A stretch of 38,674 bases of DNA from Bacteroidota bacterium (GTDB taxonomy: Bacteria; Bacteroidota; Bacteroidia; Chitinophagales; LD1). Location: assembly GCA_947461105.1 (NCBI GenBank), contig CANHIG010000005.1, positions 1-38,674 on the forward strand, given 5' to 3'. Shown in pieces: positions 8,258-15,781 of this stretch; the first letter of the stretch is position 1, and each line of letters begins with the position of its first letter. Made by a program: the position numbers and the translations under genes. Under the pieces are notes generated by a model. The model searched no databases. It was not told the origin of the DNA and was given only the letters and a program-made list of their open reading frames with translations.

Positions 8258-9343
8258 TTATTTGCTGAAAACAGAATCAATTGCTTTTCCAATAAAATGA
8301 TCAGCGGTAAATTCTTTTCCTAATAAATGCGCAATGGTTTGTGCAATCTGATTTTGATGATAATGATGAATTGCTTTTAATTCTCCTTTTGCCGGAGTAT
8401 CTGGACCTATCATTGCCATCCAAATATATTCTGCACCGGGAACTGGCTGTCCATGATGACGCCATTGGCTTCCGACATTGCTACCCCTTCCGTGATCGCA
8501 GGTTACTATCAAGGTTGTTTTGTCTTTATATTCCTCTGTGGTCTGCACATAATTCCACAAGTCGGCAAGATAACTATCAAGCGTATGAGCCGCATCCAGA
8601 TAATTATCATATTGACCGCTATGCGCAAAGTGGTCTGTTTCATCGAAGCCTACAAAAAAGAAACGTGGTTTATTTCTATGGAAATATTCTTTTGCAAAAC
8701 GATAAGTAAGCGTATCCGATTCACACAACTTACTAGCAATAGGAATGTTGGTTTGATACTGGGTAAATGATTTATTGTCCTTGCTCAAAATAGTTCCTGT
8801 GCTATCTTTTCTAAATTCAACGAAGACAGGCACTTTATTTCTGCTGGTGTTGATGATTCGTGTAAAAGCATCCCAAGTGCCAACTGCGGCAGTCTTCTTA
8901 GCAAAGTCTGGCTGCTGCTCTAAAAAATCAAAAATGGTTTGATGCGGATTATTGGGATAATCATTGCTATTAATTTTTTTGTCGCCCCATCCACAGAATA
9001 TCTCGCTGTATCCGGGATACGAAAACTTATGTCCGTTTGTAATAGTCATTTTTGAGCCTGCCTTTTTATTTCCAAAAATCAGCCCTTTGGCAGCTACCTC
9101 TCCCCACAAAAAAGGGGTCAGCTTTTTGCGACTTTCTTCTAGTGAGTTGCCCACATATTTTTGAGTTAGCGTTTCTTTGTTTTTGGTAAACTTTTCCCTT
9201 TCCAACAGGCTTTGCTGAGGTCCTTGGAATAGCTCTTGCCAGCGATAGCCATCAAATGTTACAACAATTACATTTTTTGTCTTTTGAGCAGATGCTGTTT
9301 GGAGCAATAAACCTGCAAGTAGAAGTAGTGTGATTTTTTTCAT
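8258..9343 (-). CDS. Secreted alkaline-phosphatase-superfamily phosphodiesterase (NPP-like)
   Basis: This is a metal-dependent hydrolase of phosphate esters, predicted periplasmic from its Sec signal peptide (residues 1-19, ending ASAQ). The alkaline phosphatase superfamily metal ligands are visible: Asp31 in TFDGYRW, Asp234 and His238 in FDETDHFAH, Asp283 and His284 in TCDHGRG, and a histidine pair in RHHGQP near 296. Ser108 in HKFSYPGYS sits where nucleotide pyrophosphatase/phosphodiesterases carry the Thr nucleophile. The fold is closest to type I phosphodiesterase/NPP proteins; whether it acts on mono- or diesters is uncertain. It heads a two-gene unit with the TonB receptor. A weak TAATCTTG element, one mismatch from TAnnTTTG, lies upstream. 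No PhoB-type box could be recognised. Confidence 0.87.
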   Translation of the reverse strand: MKKITLLLLAGLLLQTASAQKTKNVIVVTFDGYRWQELFQGPQQSLLEREKFTKNKETLTQKYVGNSLEESRKKLTPFLWGEVAAKGLIFGNKKAGSKMTITNGHKFSYPGYSEIFCGWGDKKINSNDYPNNPHQTIFDFLEQQPDFAKKTAAVGTWDAFTRIINTSRNKVPVFVEFRKDSTGTILSKDNKSFTQYQTNIPIASKLCESDTLTYRFAKEYFHRNKPRFFFVGFDETDHFAHSGQYDNYLDAAHTLDSYLADLWNYVQTTEEYKDKTTLIVTCDHGRGSNVGSQWRHHGQPVPGAEYIWMAMIGPDTPAKGELKAIHHYHQNQIAQTIAHLLGKEFTADHFIGKAIDSVFSK

Positions 9344-9533
9344 AACATGAAAATAATAAGTGCTTTTAACATCAAGATTAATACAAGGTTAAATTAATCA
9401 TATAGTTGAAATATCCTATCAAATTGCCACATTGATGCATTACACCTCAAAACGCTCTTCCAAAGTATTTTAAAAATTCTTTGCAACTGTTTCCCTCCTA
9501 TTTTGTTTAATTTCATACTGAAATTCAAAATCA

Positions 9534-10676
9534 ATGGAAAGAAATAATCAACGAAGAACTTTTCTGCAAAAAATGTCTTTGGGTGTCACAACACTGTTCA
9601 CGCTACCATTATCCAACTTTGCATCTTCTTTTAAAAATGAATACGATAAAAAAGCAAAAAGTATGAACCCTGTATTAAAAGTAAAGCCTCTCGGATTTCA
9701 ATGGGAAACCGCAGATCCATTTTTGTTTTGTGTACACCACGAAGATAAATTCCCCAAAGGAAATGATGAAATGGGACCTGCTACTTCCATGGAAGGCCGA
9801 CATTTAGGCGATGACTTTATCATCAAAGATGGATTCAGAATGTATCATGGGAAAAGAGTTCCGGGCTTTCCGGGACATCCGCATCGCGGCTTTGAAACTA
9901 TTACTGTTGTGAGAGAAGGCATTGTAGATCATGCTGACTCGCTTGGCGCAGCAGGGAGGTACGGAAATGGTGATGTGCAATGGATGACTGCCGGAAAAGG
10001 AGTGCAACATTCAGAAATGTTTCCGCTGATTCATAAAGACAAGGAAAACCCCATGGAACTATTTCAAATCTGGCTCAATTTACCGAGAAAAAATAAAATG
10101 GTGGAACCTTATTTCACCATGCTTTGGAGCGATTCTATTCCGAAAATCATACTAAAAGACAATCAGAACAAAGAAGTAAAAATAGAAGTGATTGCAGGAA
10201 AACTATTTGGCAAAACAGCTCCTCCTCCCCCTCCAAATTCCTGGGCAAGCGACCCTTCAAATGAAGTAGCCGTATGGAATATAAAAATGCAAGCCAATGC
10301 AAGTTTAACACTCCCAAAAGCTTCGAAGGGAGTGAACAGAACGTTATATTTTTATGAAGGGGATGCCATAAATATTGCGGAGCAGACTATTCCTAAATAT
10401 CATGCAGCAGAGGTCAATGCCGAAAGTGAAATCACTATTCAAAATGGCAATCATATTTCACGCATATTGGTGCTTCAGGGAAAACCCATTGATGAACCTG
10501 TTATACAATATGGCCCTTTTGTGATGAATACTAAAGAAGAAATACATCAGGCCTTTGATGATTATCATAAAACGCAATTTGGAGGATGGCCGTGGTCTCG
10601 AGCAGATCAAACTCACCCGAGAAGCGAGGGCAGATTTGCGCTTCATGCAGATGGAAGAAAGGAAGTGAAATCCTAG
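9534..10676 (+). CDS. Pirin-family protein with a twin-arginine leader
   Basis: This is a bicupin metalloprotein of the pirin family. All four metal ligands are conserved: His115 and His117 in GHPHRGFET, and His159 and Glu161 in VQHSEM. Known pirins are cytoplasmic or nuclear and some have quercetin 2,3-dioxygenase activity; no activity can be claimed here. Unusually, the protein begins with NQRRTFLQKMSLGVTTLFTLPLS, a good twin-arginine (Tat) signal with an RRxFLxK motif and a hydrophobic stretch, which predicts export of the folded metalloprotein. Met44 (base 9663) would give a classical leaderless pirin, but the upstream Tat-like segment is too well formed to be accidental. A proline-rich loop (APPPPPPNSW) lies near residue 228. 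The gene ends at a strong bidirectional terminator. Confidence 0.88.
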   Translation: MERNNQRRTFLQKMSLGVTTLFTLPLSNFASSFKNEYDKKAKSMNPVLKVKPLGFQWETADPFLFCVHHEDKFPKGNDEMGPATSMEGRHLGDDFIIKDGFRMYHGKRVPGFPGHPHRGFETITVVREGIVDHADSLGAAGRYGNGDVQWMTAGKGVQHSEMFPLIHKDKENPMELFQIWLNLPRKNKMVEPYFTMLWSDSIPKIILKDNQNKEVKIEVIAGKLFGKTAPPPPPNSWASDPSNEVAVWNIKMQANASLTLPKASKGVNRTLYFYEGDAINIAEQTIPKYHAAEVNAESEITIQNGNHISRILVLQGKPIDEPVIQYGPFVMNTKEEIHQAFDDYHKTQFGGWPWSRADQTHPRSEGRFALHADGRKEVKS

Positions 10677-10704
10677 ATTTACTATTCGAAATAATACAAA
10701 CAAA

Positions 10705-10734
10705 AAACCCATCACGTTATCTCGTGATGGGTTT
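10705..10734. terminator. Strong bidirectional terminator between converging genes
   Basis: AAACCCATCACG and CGTGATGGGTTT form a perfect 12-bp stem with a 6-base loop. There is an A-run on one side and T residues on the other, so it can work for the plus-strand pirin gene and the minus-strand small exported protein gene. Confidence 0.9.
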
Positions 10735-10758
10735 CTGATATTTGATTTATGCAGACTA

Positions 10759-11183
10759 TTAATCCTCTAACTCACTGCCATCTGAATCATCAGTTGCTTT
10801 ACCTTTTTCAGCTTTCTTCTCTGCTTTAGCCTCGTCCCAAGCCTTTTTCACTTTAGCAAATTGCTCAGGTGTCAATGCCGACTGAATTCCCGCTCTGTGT
10901 TTTTGATGAGCCGCATTCAACGCAGCCTTATCAGGAGGGCTGGTTGCTTTTGCTTTACGGACAGATGAAATATGCTCTAAATTCACCGGATAAATGTTAG
11001 CACTCAAATCCTGAGGAAATGCAAATTTCTGAATCATTTTGTCTGTGCACTTTTTAGCTAACTCTTCATTTGAAAGAGTTGCATTTTTTTGTTTAGCATT
11101 TCCGGCTTTTTTGTCTTGTCCTTGTGCATTGATAGTAGCTATGCTCATCAGACCAATTGCTACGAGAAAAACATTTTTTTCAT
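10759..11183 (-). CDS. Small exported Spy/CpxP- or DUF4890-like protein, frameshifted in its signal peptide
   Basis: The intact frame starts at 11148 (MSIATINAQGQDKK, 129 residues). Upstream, ATG at 11183 begins a frame that runs into a stop after seven codons because of a 7-A tract (T7 at 11174-11180 on the plus strand). With one more A the reading becomes MKKNVFLVAIGLMSIATINAQ, a textbook signal peptide joined to the rest. The mature part has LSNEELAKKCTDKMIQKFAF and QSALTPEQFAKVKKAWDEAK, a helical pattern with an LTPEQ motif that resembles small periplasmic Spy/CpxP-like or DUF4890 proteins. It ends in a charged Lys/Glu/Asp-rich tail. Either the sequence has a homopolymer error or the gene is currently off or slippage-dependent. 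The function of such proteins in Bacteroidota is poorly known; the family link is tentative. Confidence 0.7.
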
Positions 11184-11298
11184 GGTTGCTTTTTTTGTTT
11201 GAGATAAATATAGGAGTTGGATAATTTAAAATTACTCCCGTTTAATTTAGTTACCCTTTTTCGATTTTGTTAACTTATAGGATTCCGGCTGTTGAAAA

Positions 11299-12693
11299 TC
11301 AAAACTCATTCACCTCAAGAATCTTCTCGTTGTTGGCTCGTGGATTAAATTCACCTTCCCACTTGGCAATGACTACTGTAGCTAAACAGTTCCCGATTAT
11401 ATTAACGGCTGTTCGTCCCATATCCATTACCACATCCACCGCCATAATCAGATACACCGGCCACATCGGCAAATCAAACTGACTGACTGTTGCAGCAAGA
11501 ATCACCATACTCGCTCTGGCTACTCCCGCCACACCTTTGCTGGTGAGCATGAGCGTAAGGCAAATCATAATCTGTTGACTAATTGTTAACTGAACTCCCG
11601 CGACCTGAGCCACAAAAATACTGGCTAATGAAAGATAAAGTGTGGTGCCATCGAGATTAAAACTATAGCCAGTTGGCAAAACAAAACCAACAATTTTTGG
11701 AGGCACACCTATTCTTTCCATTTCTTCAATAGCGCGAGGCAAAGCTGACTCTGAACTGGCTGTAGCAAATGCAATGCTCACAGGCTCAGAAATGGCATTC
11801 AGGAATTTCTTAATCGGAACTTTCACCACCAAAGCAATCGGCAGCAATACGCCCAAAACAAAAATGACCAGACCGAGATAGAGCGAACCCACAAGTTTTG
11901 CTAACGGCAAAAAGATATTCATCCCCATAGTGCTGACAGTGTAGGCAATAGCTCCGCCAACCGCAAATGGCGCAAACAGCATCACAATATTGGTGAACTT
12001 AAACATTACTTCGCTCAGGCTGTCGCAGAAAGAAAGCATCACCTGACGTTTTTCCTTTTTAACCATTGCCAATCCAATGCCAAAGAGAATAGAGAAAATG
12101 ACTACTTGCAGAATAAAACCTTCCGAAACAGATTTAGCAATGTTCTCAGGGAAAATTTCGATGATATGGTCTTGCCATGTTTTCGCACTCACGGGAATCA
12201 CTTCTTCGTGAATCTGCTCGGGTTTGATGAAGCCTTCTCCGGGTTTGGTAATGTTCACCACCGCAAGTCCGATGATTAAAGCAATTGTAGTTACCACTTC
12301 AAAATAGAGCAAGGCTTTCAAACCCATTCTGCCTACCTGTTTCAAATCAGAATGCCCCGCAATGCCGACCACCAACGTTCCGAAAAGTAATGGCGCAATG
12401 ATGGTTTTGATGCAACGTAGAAAAATCTTGCCTAAGATTTTTCCGTTAGCTGCTACTTCCGGGAAATACAAACCAACCTCCGCTCCTATTAACATGCTCG
12501 TAAAAATCCAGATGGTGAGGTTATTGCGTTTCAGTGCATAAGCTATGAGGCAGATTTCACCCGCCCAGCGGATAACATCGAGGTATGAGCCGCCTGGAAA
12601 CCAGCCCGCTACTGACGACATCAGCCACAGAGCAACGTAAACAGCAAGTAATACAGCTGCAAAGGGTAAAAGATATTTGTTGATTTTGTTCAT
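11299..12693 (-). CDS. Dicarboxylate/amino-acid:cation symporter (DctA/GltP family)
   Basis: This is an inner-membrane secondary transporter that takes up C4-dicarboxylates or acidic amino acids with Na+ or H+. The re-entrant loop signature ATASSESALPRAIEEMER and the following VLPTGYSFNLDGTTLYLS match the sodium:dicarboxylate symporter family. The SSESALPR form is closer to DctA than to glutamate carriers, which tend to read SSAATLP. Compared with DctA (about 430 residues), it has an extra N-terminal portion of about 50 residues with two hydrophobic segments before the first canonical helix. It stands alone between the small exported protein and a 300-base intergenic region. A weak TATCTTTA element, one mismatch from TAnnTTTG, lies about 40 bases upstream. 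The exact substrate is not determined. Confidence 0.9.
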   Translation of the reverse strand: MNKINKYLLPFAAVLLAVYVALWLMSSVAGWFPGGSYLDVIRWAGEICLIAYALKRNNLTIWIFTSMLIGAEVGLYFPEVAANGKILGKIFLRCIKTIIAPLLFGTLVVGIAGHSDLKQVGRMGLKALLYFEVVTTIALIIGLAVVNITKPGEGFIKPEQIHEEVIPVSAKTWQDHIIEIFPENIAKSVSEGFILQVVIFSILFGIGLAMVKKEKRQVMLSFCDSLSEVMFKFTNIVMLFAPFAVGGAIAYTVSTMGMNIFLPLAKLVGSLYLGLVIFVLGVLLPIALVVKVPIKKFLNAISEPVSIAFATASSESALPRAIEEMERIGVPPKIVGFVLPTGYSFNLDGTTLYLSLASIFVAQVAGVQLTISQQIMICLTLMLTSKGVAGVARASMVILAATVSQFDLPMWPVYLIMAVDVVMDMGRTAVNIIGNCLATVVIAKWEGEFNPRANNEKILEVNEF

Positions 12694-12990
12694 AGGTTAG
12701 TTTGGCTATGATTTTGGAAACTCCATATTCGTAAAGATAGCGGGAAAAATGAAGCGGCATAACTGGAACATTATTTAGAATGCTATTCGAGATATTCTTA
12801 TGTATGAATTAGAATTTTATTTTTATCTCTATTTCGAGATTCAAAAGGCAAAACGTTATCTAAATTTTGCCTGAGGCAGTTGATAGTTTACGCTTTAGCG
12901 TTAAGAACAATGTATACAGTACCTCTCTATTCCCAACTGTTCTTAGTCTGACGGTTAGCAATAGGAAGGCGACTACGAACTTCCCAACAA
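12694..12990. other. Gene-free 297-base stretch with several inverted repeats
   Basis: I see no credible gene here. Apart from the hairpin at 12846-12872, listed separately, TAAGAACA (12902-12909) pairs perfectly with TGTTCTTA (12938-12945). CAGTTG (12877-12882) can pair with CAACTG (12934-12939) in a competing arrangement. A short ACGCT/AGCGT hairpin lies near 12890-12901. The presumed promoter of the symporter gene is at the left end. The stretch could be a decayed mobile element or a structured RNA; nothing names it. Confidence 0.35.
12846..12872 (-). terminator. Likely terminator of the sufT-brxA-reductase-pspC operon
   Basis: AGGCAAAA and TTTTGCCT form a perfect 8-bp stem with an 11-base loop. 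On the minus strand it is followed by TTTG and an AT-rich stretch. It lies about 120 bases past the pspC stop, and the T-run is short, so efficiency is uncertain. Confidence 0.5.
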
Positions 12991-13188
12991 CTACTCACTC
13001 GGCATCACAAATGCCAGAATGATATAAAGCAGCAAACCCGTACCGAATCCGAAAAACAGCAGCAGGAAACCAACGCGAACTAATGTCGGGTCTAAATCGA
13101 AATAGTTTGCCAATCCACTGCACACTCCAAAGATTTTCTTTTCGCCTTTCACTAATCGTTTTTGCTTAGTTTGTTGTTTTATCGTCAT
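12991..13188 (-). CDS. PspC-domain membrane protein (start codon inside a repeat)
   Basis: The protein is essentially one PspC domain (RLVKGEKKIFGVCSGLANYF, then LDPTLVRVGFLLLFFGFGTGLLLYIILAFVMP), with one or two membrane-spanning segments. PspC-type proteins are linked to envelope stress sensing in other bacteria. The computed ORF is 107 residues, but its first 42 residues are translation of a palindromic repeat and an intergenic sequence. I therefore place the start at Met43 (base 13188), giving 65 residues, normal for single-domain PspC proteins in this phylum. That ATG lies in the CAATGACG end of the repeat, so the repeat seems to supply the start codon. It is downstream of the PaaE-like reductase and may be cotranscribed with it. 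Confidence 0.8.
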   Translation of the reverse strand: MTIKQQTKQKRLVKGEKKIFGVCSGLANYFDLDPTLVRVGFLLLFFGFGTGLLLYIILAFVMPSE

Positions 13189-13294
13189 TGCGATGCTTTG
13201 CGAAGCAATCTCCTCAAATACAGATTGCTTCAGTCGAAGACTCTTTCGCAATGACGGAAAGATTCCTCGCTCGGGGACTCGCATCAGAATGACA
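13183..13294. repeat. Composite palindromic repeat (CGTCATTGCGA / TCATTCTGA type)
   Basis: The core (13183-13256) has perfect 11-bp terminal inverted repeats, CGTCATTGCGA and TCGCAATGACG. They enclose a second perfect 10-bp inverted pair, GAAGCAATCT and AGATTGCTTC, so the whole can fold into a long hairpin. Directly adjoining (13257-13294), the minus strand reads TCATTCTGATGCGAG...GAGGAATCT, which resembles another common dispersed motif of this kind. Such intergenic palindromes recur in many bacterial genomes, including Bacteroidota; their mechanism of spread is not settled. Only this copy is in the window. It sits between the reductase and pspC and overlaps the pspC start. Confidence 0.8.
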
Positions 13295-13317
13295 AAAGCC
13301 AAGATACAAAACACAAA

Positions 13318-14406
13318 TTACATATCGTAATTCAGCACTATTCCGTTGCTTTTTGGATGCGACTGGCAGGTTAAAACATAGCCTCTAGCAATTTCAGCAT
13401 CGGTTAGCGATTCACGGTCGTCCATTTCCACTTTTCCTGAAACGAGTTTTGCGCGGCAGGTGCAACAAGCTGCCACCATACATGAATACGGAGGATCGTA
13501 ACCGGCATCCAGAGCAGCAGTTAGAATAGTTTCCTTTTCTGAAACATCAAACTCCACTTCGTTGCCGTCATAAATGATTTTGACTTTGGTTTTTCCTGTA
13601 AAAGGTTCTTCGCTAACAGAAGTGCTGCCAACATTAGCAGCTACCTTGTCCTCATCAGCCTTAGCGGTGAAGTATTCTATATGTACTTTTTCTTTAGCTA
13701 TGCTCAAACTCTCCAAGGCACTTTCGATTTCCTTCATCATAGGTGTTGGCCCGCAAATGAAAAACTCTGCATTGCCAAAATTCATATCGGTATTCTCTTT
13801 CAGCAGTTTCAGTGCCATATCTTTTACGATAAAGCCCGTATAACTATTCCAGCCCGTTTCTGGCTTATCCAGGATATGTACTACTTTAAGTCTATTGTTA
13901 TTTTCAGCTTCTATTTGCTGAAGTTGCTCACGGAAAATGATGCTTTGGGTATCACGATTTCCATAAAAAAGGGTGGCTTTGCTAGTAGGCTCAGCCGCTA
14001 ACACAGATTTCATGATAGAGAACACCGGTGTGATTCCTGAACCTCCACCAAACAAAATATAGTGTTTCGAATTGGATGCCGCTATTGGTGAATGGAAATT
14101 GCCCATGGGTTCCATCACTTCCAGTTCCATTCCCGAAGCCAAAGTTTTATTGATGAAAGTAGAAACTACTCCACCAGCCACTTCCTTCACGGCAATAGTA
14201 ATTGGCTCGTTTTTATAAGGCGAGCTGCAAAATGAATAGGATCGATTATGCAACTGACCACTTACCGGAACACGAAGCGTCATATACTGTCCCGGAATGT
14301 AATTGAACTTATCTTTGAGTTCCTGAGGAACATCGAATGAAACAGACACTGCATCAGGCGTTTCGCGCTTTACTGATGCTACTTTCAGCTTATGAAAATG
14401 CGACAT
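13318..14406 (-). CDS. PaaE-like flavin reductase with C-terminal 2Fe-2S ferredoxin domain
   Basis: This is a soluble electron-transfer flavoprotein that would take electrons from NAD(P)H through FAD to a plant-type [2Fe-2S] cluster. The FAD-binding motif RSYSFCSS starts at Arg55 and the nucleotide-binding GGGSGITP spans residues 120-127. A ferredoxin domain occupies about 270-362, with cluster ligands Cys309, Cys314, Cys317 and Cys347. The architecture and 362-residue length match PaaE, the reductase of phenylacetyl-CoA epoxidase. No paaABCD genes are here, so a role in phenylacetate degradation is not supported. Its position after the sufT-like and bacilliredoxin genes suggests a role in thiol or Fe-S redox maintenance instead, which is inference. 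The partner protein is unknown. Confidence 0.88.
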   Translation of the reverse strand: MSHFHKLKVASVKRETPDAVSVSFDVPQELKDKFNYIPGQYMTLRVPVSGQLHNRSYSFCSSPYKNEPITIAVKEVAGGVVSTFINKTLASGMELEVMEPMGNFHSPIAASNSKHYILFGGGSGITPVFSIMKSVLAAEPTSKATLFYGNRDTQSIIFREQLQQIEAENNNRLKVVHILDKPETGWNSYTGFIVKDMALKLLKENTDMNFGNAEFFICGPTPMMKEIESALESLSIAKEKVHIEYFTAKADEDKVAANVGSTSVSEEPFTGKTKVKIIYDGNEVEFDVSEKETILTAALDAGYDPPYSCMVAACCTCRAKLVSGKVEMDDRESLTDAEIARGYVLTCQSHPKSNGIVLNYDM

Positions 14407-14436
14407 AAATTTGGATAAATAATGAATTATAAGGTT

Positions 14437-14850
14437 CTAGCAATAGTGATTAAACACCTGTTTCAAATGATCTGCAATGGTTTGAGCCGAGTTGCCTTCT
14501 ATCTGATGTCTTTCGATGAAATGCACTAATTTACCATCTTTAAAAAGAGCCATGCTCGGAGAAGAAGGCGGATAAGGCATAGTATATTCACGGGCTTTGG
14601 CAACAGCCTCTTTATCTACACCTGCAAAAACGGTGACAAGATTAGTCGGTAATTTGTCATTGCTTAGAGCTAGTTTCACAGCAGGTCTTGCTGCACCGGC
14701 TGCGCAACCGCAAACGGAATTGAAAACAAGCAAAGTAGTTCCCTCTTTATGAGAAAATTGAGCATCCACATCCTGTGGACCAGTTAATTCTTTGAATCCC
14801 AATGAAGTAAGGTCTGCTTTCATGGGTGCTACTAATTCTGCTGGATACAT
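14437..14850 (-). CDS. BrxA/BrxB-family bacilliredoxin
   Basis: This is a small thioredoxin-fold protein with the characteristic Cys47-Gly-Cys49 active site in NSVCGCAAGAARP, as in Bacillus YphP/YqiW. In Firmicutes these remove bacillithiol from oxidised protein thiols. Bacteroidota also carry the family, and some make bacillithiol, but the thiol used here is not shown by the sequence. The length of 137 residues and the YPPSSPSMALFKDGKLVHFIERH segment are typical. It sits 36 bases downstream of the sufT-like gene and 30 bases upstream of the PaaE-like reductase, in one apparent operon dealing with Fe-S and thiol redox chemistry. Confidence 0.9.
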   Translation of the reverse strand: MYPAELVAPMKADLTSLGFKELTGPQDVDAQFSHKEGTTLLVFNSVCGCAAGAARPAVKLALSNDKLPTNLVTVFAGVDKEAVAKAREYTMPYPPSSPSMALFKDGKLVHFIERHQIEGNSAQTIADHLKQVFNHYC

Positions 14851-14886
14851 ATTTTTGATATTTTATGGTTTATAAATAAATGCATT

Positions 14887-15207
14887 TTAAAGAAATCCTA
14901 ATTCTAATTTAGCCTCCTCACTCATCATATCCTGACCCCAAGGCGGATCAAATACGAGCTCCACGACCGCATCGCTCACGCCCGATACGCTCTTCACTTT
15001 CTGCTCTACTTCTCCCGGCAGTGTGCCTGCTACAGGGCAACTGGGCGATGTGAGGGTCATAACTACCTCTGCCACATCTTCAGGCAAAAGATTGACTTCA
15101 TAGATCAATCCTAAATCGTATATATTTACGGGAATTTCAGGATCAAAAATTGTCTTGAGCATGACTATTATAGCCTCTTTAGTTTCCTCTTGTGTTTTTG
15201 ATTCCAT
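14887..15207 (-). CDS. sufT: SufT-like MIP18/DUF59 Fe-S assembly protein
   Basis: This is a 106-residue MIP18 (DUF59) protein. Family members help maturation of [4Fe-4S] proteins. The hallmark DPEIPVNIYDLGLIYEV begins at residue 22. Cys57 in SPSCPVAG is the conserved cysteine, and the VFDPPWGQDMMSEEAKLELG tail is standard for the SufT/PaaD branch. It is the first gene of the operon with the bacilliredoxin and the reductase, and it is divergent from rpmB. The symbol sufT is used in the loose sense applied in this phylum; no other suf gene is in the window, although a cysteine desulfurase lies about 3 kb away. Confidence 0.85.
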   Translation of the reverse strand: MESKTQEETKEAIIVMLKTIFDPEIPVNIYDLGLIYEVNLLPEDVAEVVMTLTSPSCPVAGTLPGEVEQKVKSVSGVSDAVVELVFDPPWGQDMMSEEAKLELGFL

Positions 15208-15260
15208 TGATTGTGCGAAAATATTATTTTTGCGGTTAGAAAATCAATTAGTAAACATTT

Positions 15261-15292
15261 TTTGATATTTCGGAAAAATATTCTGATATTTG
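15261..15292 (+). promoter_or_regulatory. Promoter of the rpmB-rpmG-DUF4295 ribosomal operon
   Basis: A TTTG -33 element (15261-15264) is followed, after 20 bases, by GATATTTG (15285-15292). That element has one mismatch to the Bacteroidota -7 consensus TAnnTTTG and is at the expected spacing. It leaves a leader of about 30 bases before the rpmB ATG. Confidence 0.6.
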
Positions 15293-15324
15293 CCCCTCTT
15301 TATAGAAATTAATAAGAACGCACT

Positions 15325-15567
15325 ATGTCTAACTTTTGTGAATTAACAGGAAAAGGCCCAATGTTCGGGCACTACGTTTCCCACTCAAACAGGAAAACGA
15401 AAAGAAAGTTTTTGCCAAACTTAAGAACAAAGAAATTCTATATCCCTGAGCTTGATGAGTGGATTACGCTGAAAGTTTCTACTTCTGCAATCCGCACCAT
15501 TGCAAAAAGAGGTATATACAGCTACTTGAAAGATTTGAACAAAAAAGGAGATATTATCCTTAAATAA
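15325..15567 (+). CDS. rpmB: 50S ribosomal protein bL28
   Basis: This is a structural protein of the large ribosomal subunit. The opening CELTGKGPMFGHYVSHSNRKTKRKFLPNL is the diagnostic bL28 signature and the length (80 residues) is normal. No zinc-binding CxxC pair is present, only a single cysteine near the start, so this is the zinc-independent form. It is first of three ribosomal genes, with 19 bases to rpmG, and is preceded by a good promoter. Confidence 0.97.
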   Translation: MSNFCELTGKGPMFGHYVSHSNRKTKRKFLPNLRTKKFYIPELDEWITLKVSTSAIRTIAKRGIYSYLKDLNKKGDIILK

Positions 15568-15586
15568 TTTATAAAACACTACTACA

Positions 15587-15775
15587 ATGGCTAAGAAGTC
15601 TAAAGGAAACAGAATACAGGTAATTTTGGAGTGTACTGAACACAAAGACAGCGGTCTATCAGGTACTTCAAGATACATGACCTATAAAAACAGGAAGAAT
15701 ACTACTGAGCGTATAGAGCTTAAGAAGTATAATCCGATTATGAAAAAAGTAACCGTTCACAAAGAAATAAAATAA
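15587..15775 (+). CDS. rpmG: 50S ribosomal protein bL33
   Basis: This is a small large-subunit protein of 62 residues. [11 protein letters not shown] near the start and [22 protein letters not shown] are the family signature. The two CxxC zinc pairs of the Zn-binding form are absent (only Cys16 remains), so it is the zinc-independent type. It is cotranscribed with rpmB and followed 6 bases later by the DUF4295 gene. Confidence 0.97.
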   Translation: MAKKSKGNRIQVILECTEHKDSGLSGTSRYMTYKNRKNTTERIELKKYNPIMKKVTVHKEIK

Positions 15776-15781
15776 TAAGCC

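Noticed and set aside
13189-13314. The N-terminal 42 residues of the PspC ORF as real protein
   Set aside because: They translate a palindromic repeat and intergenic sequence, and PspC proteins normally start just before the conserved domain. Met43 is the better start.
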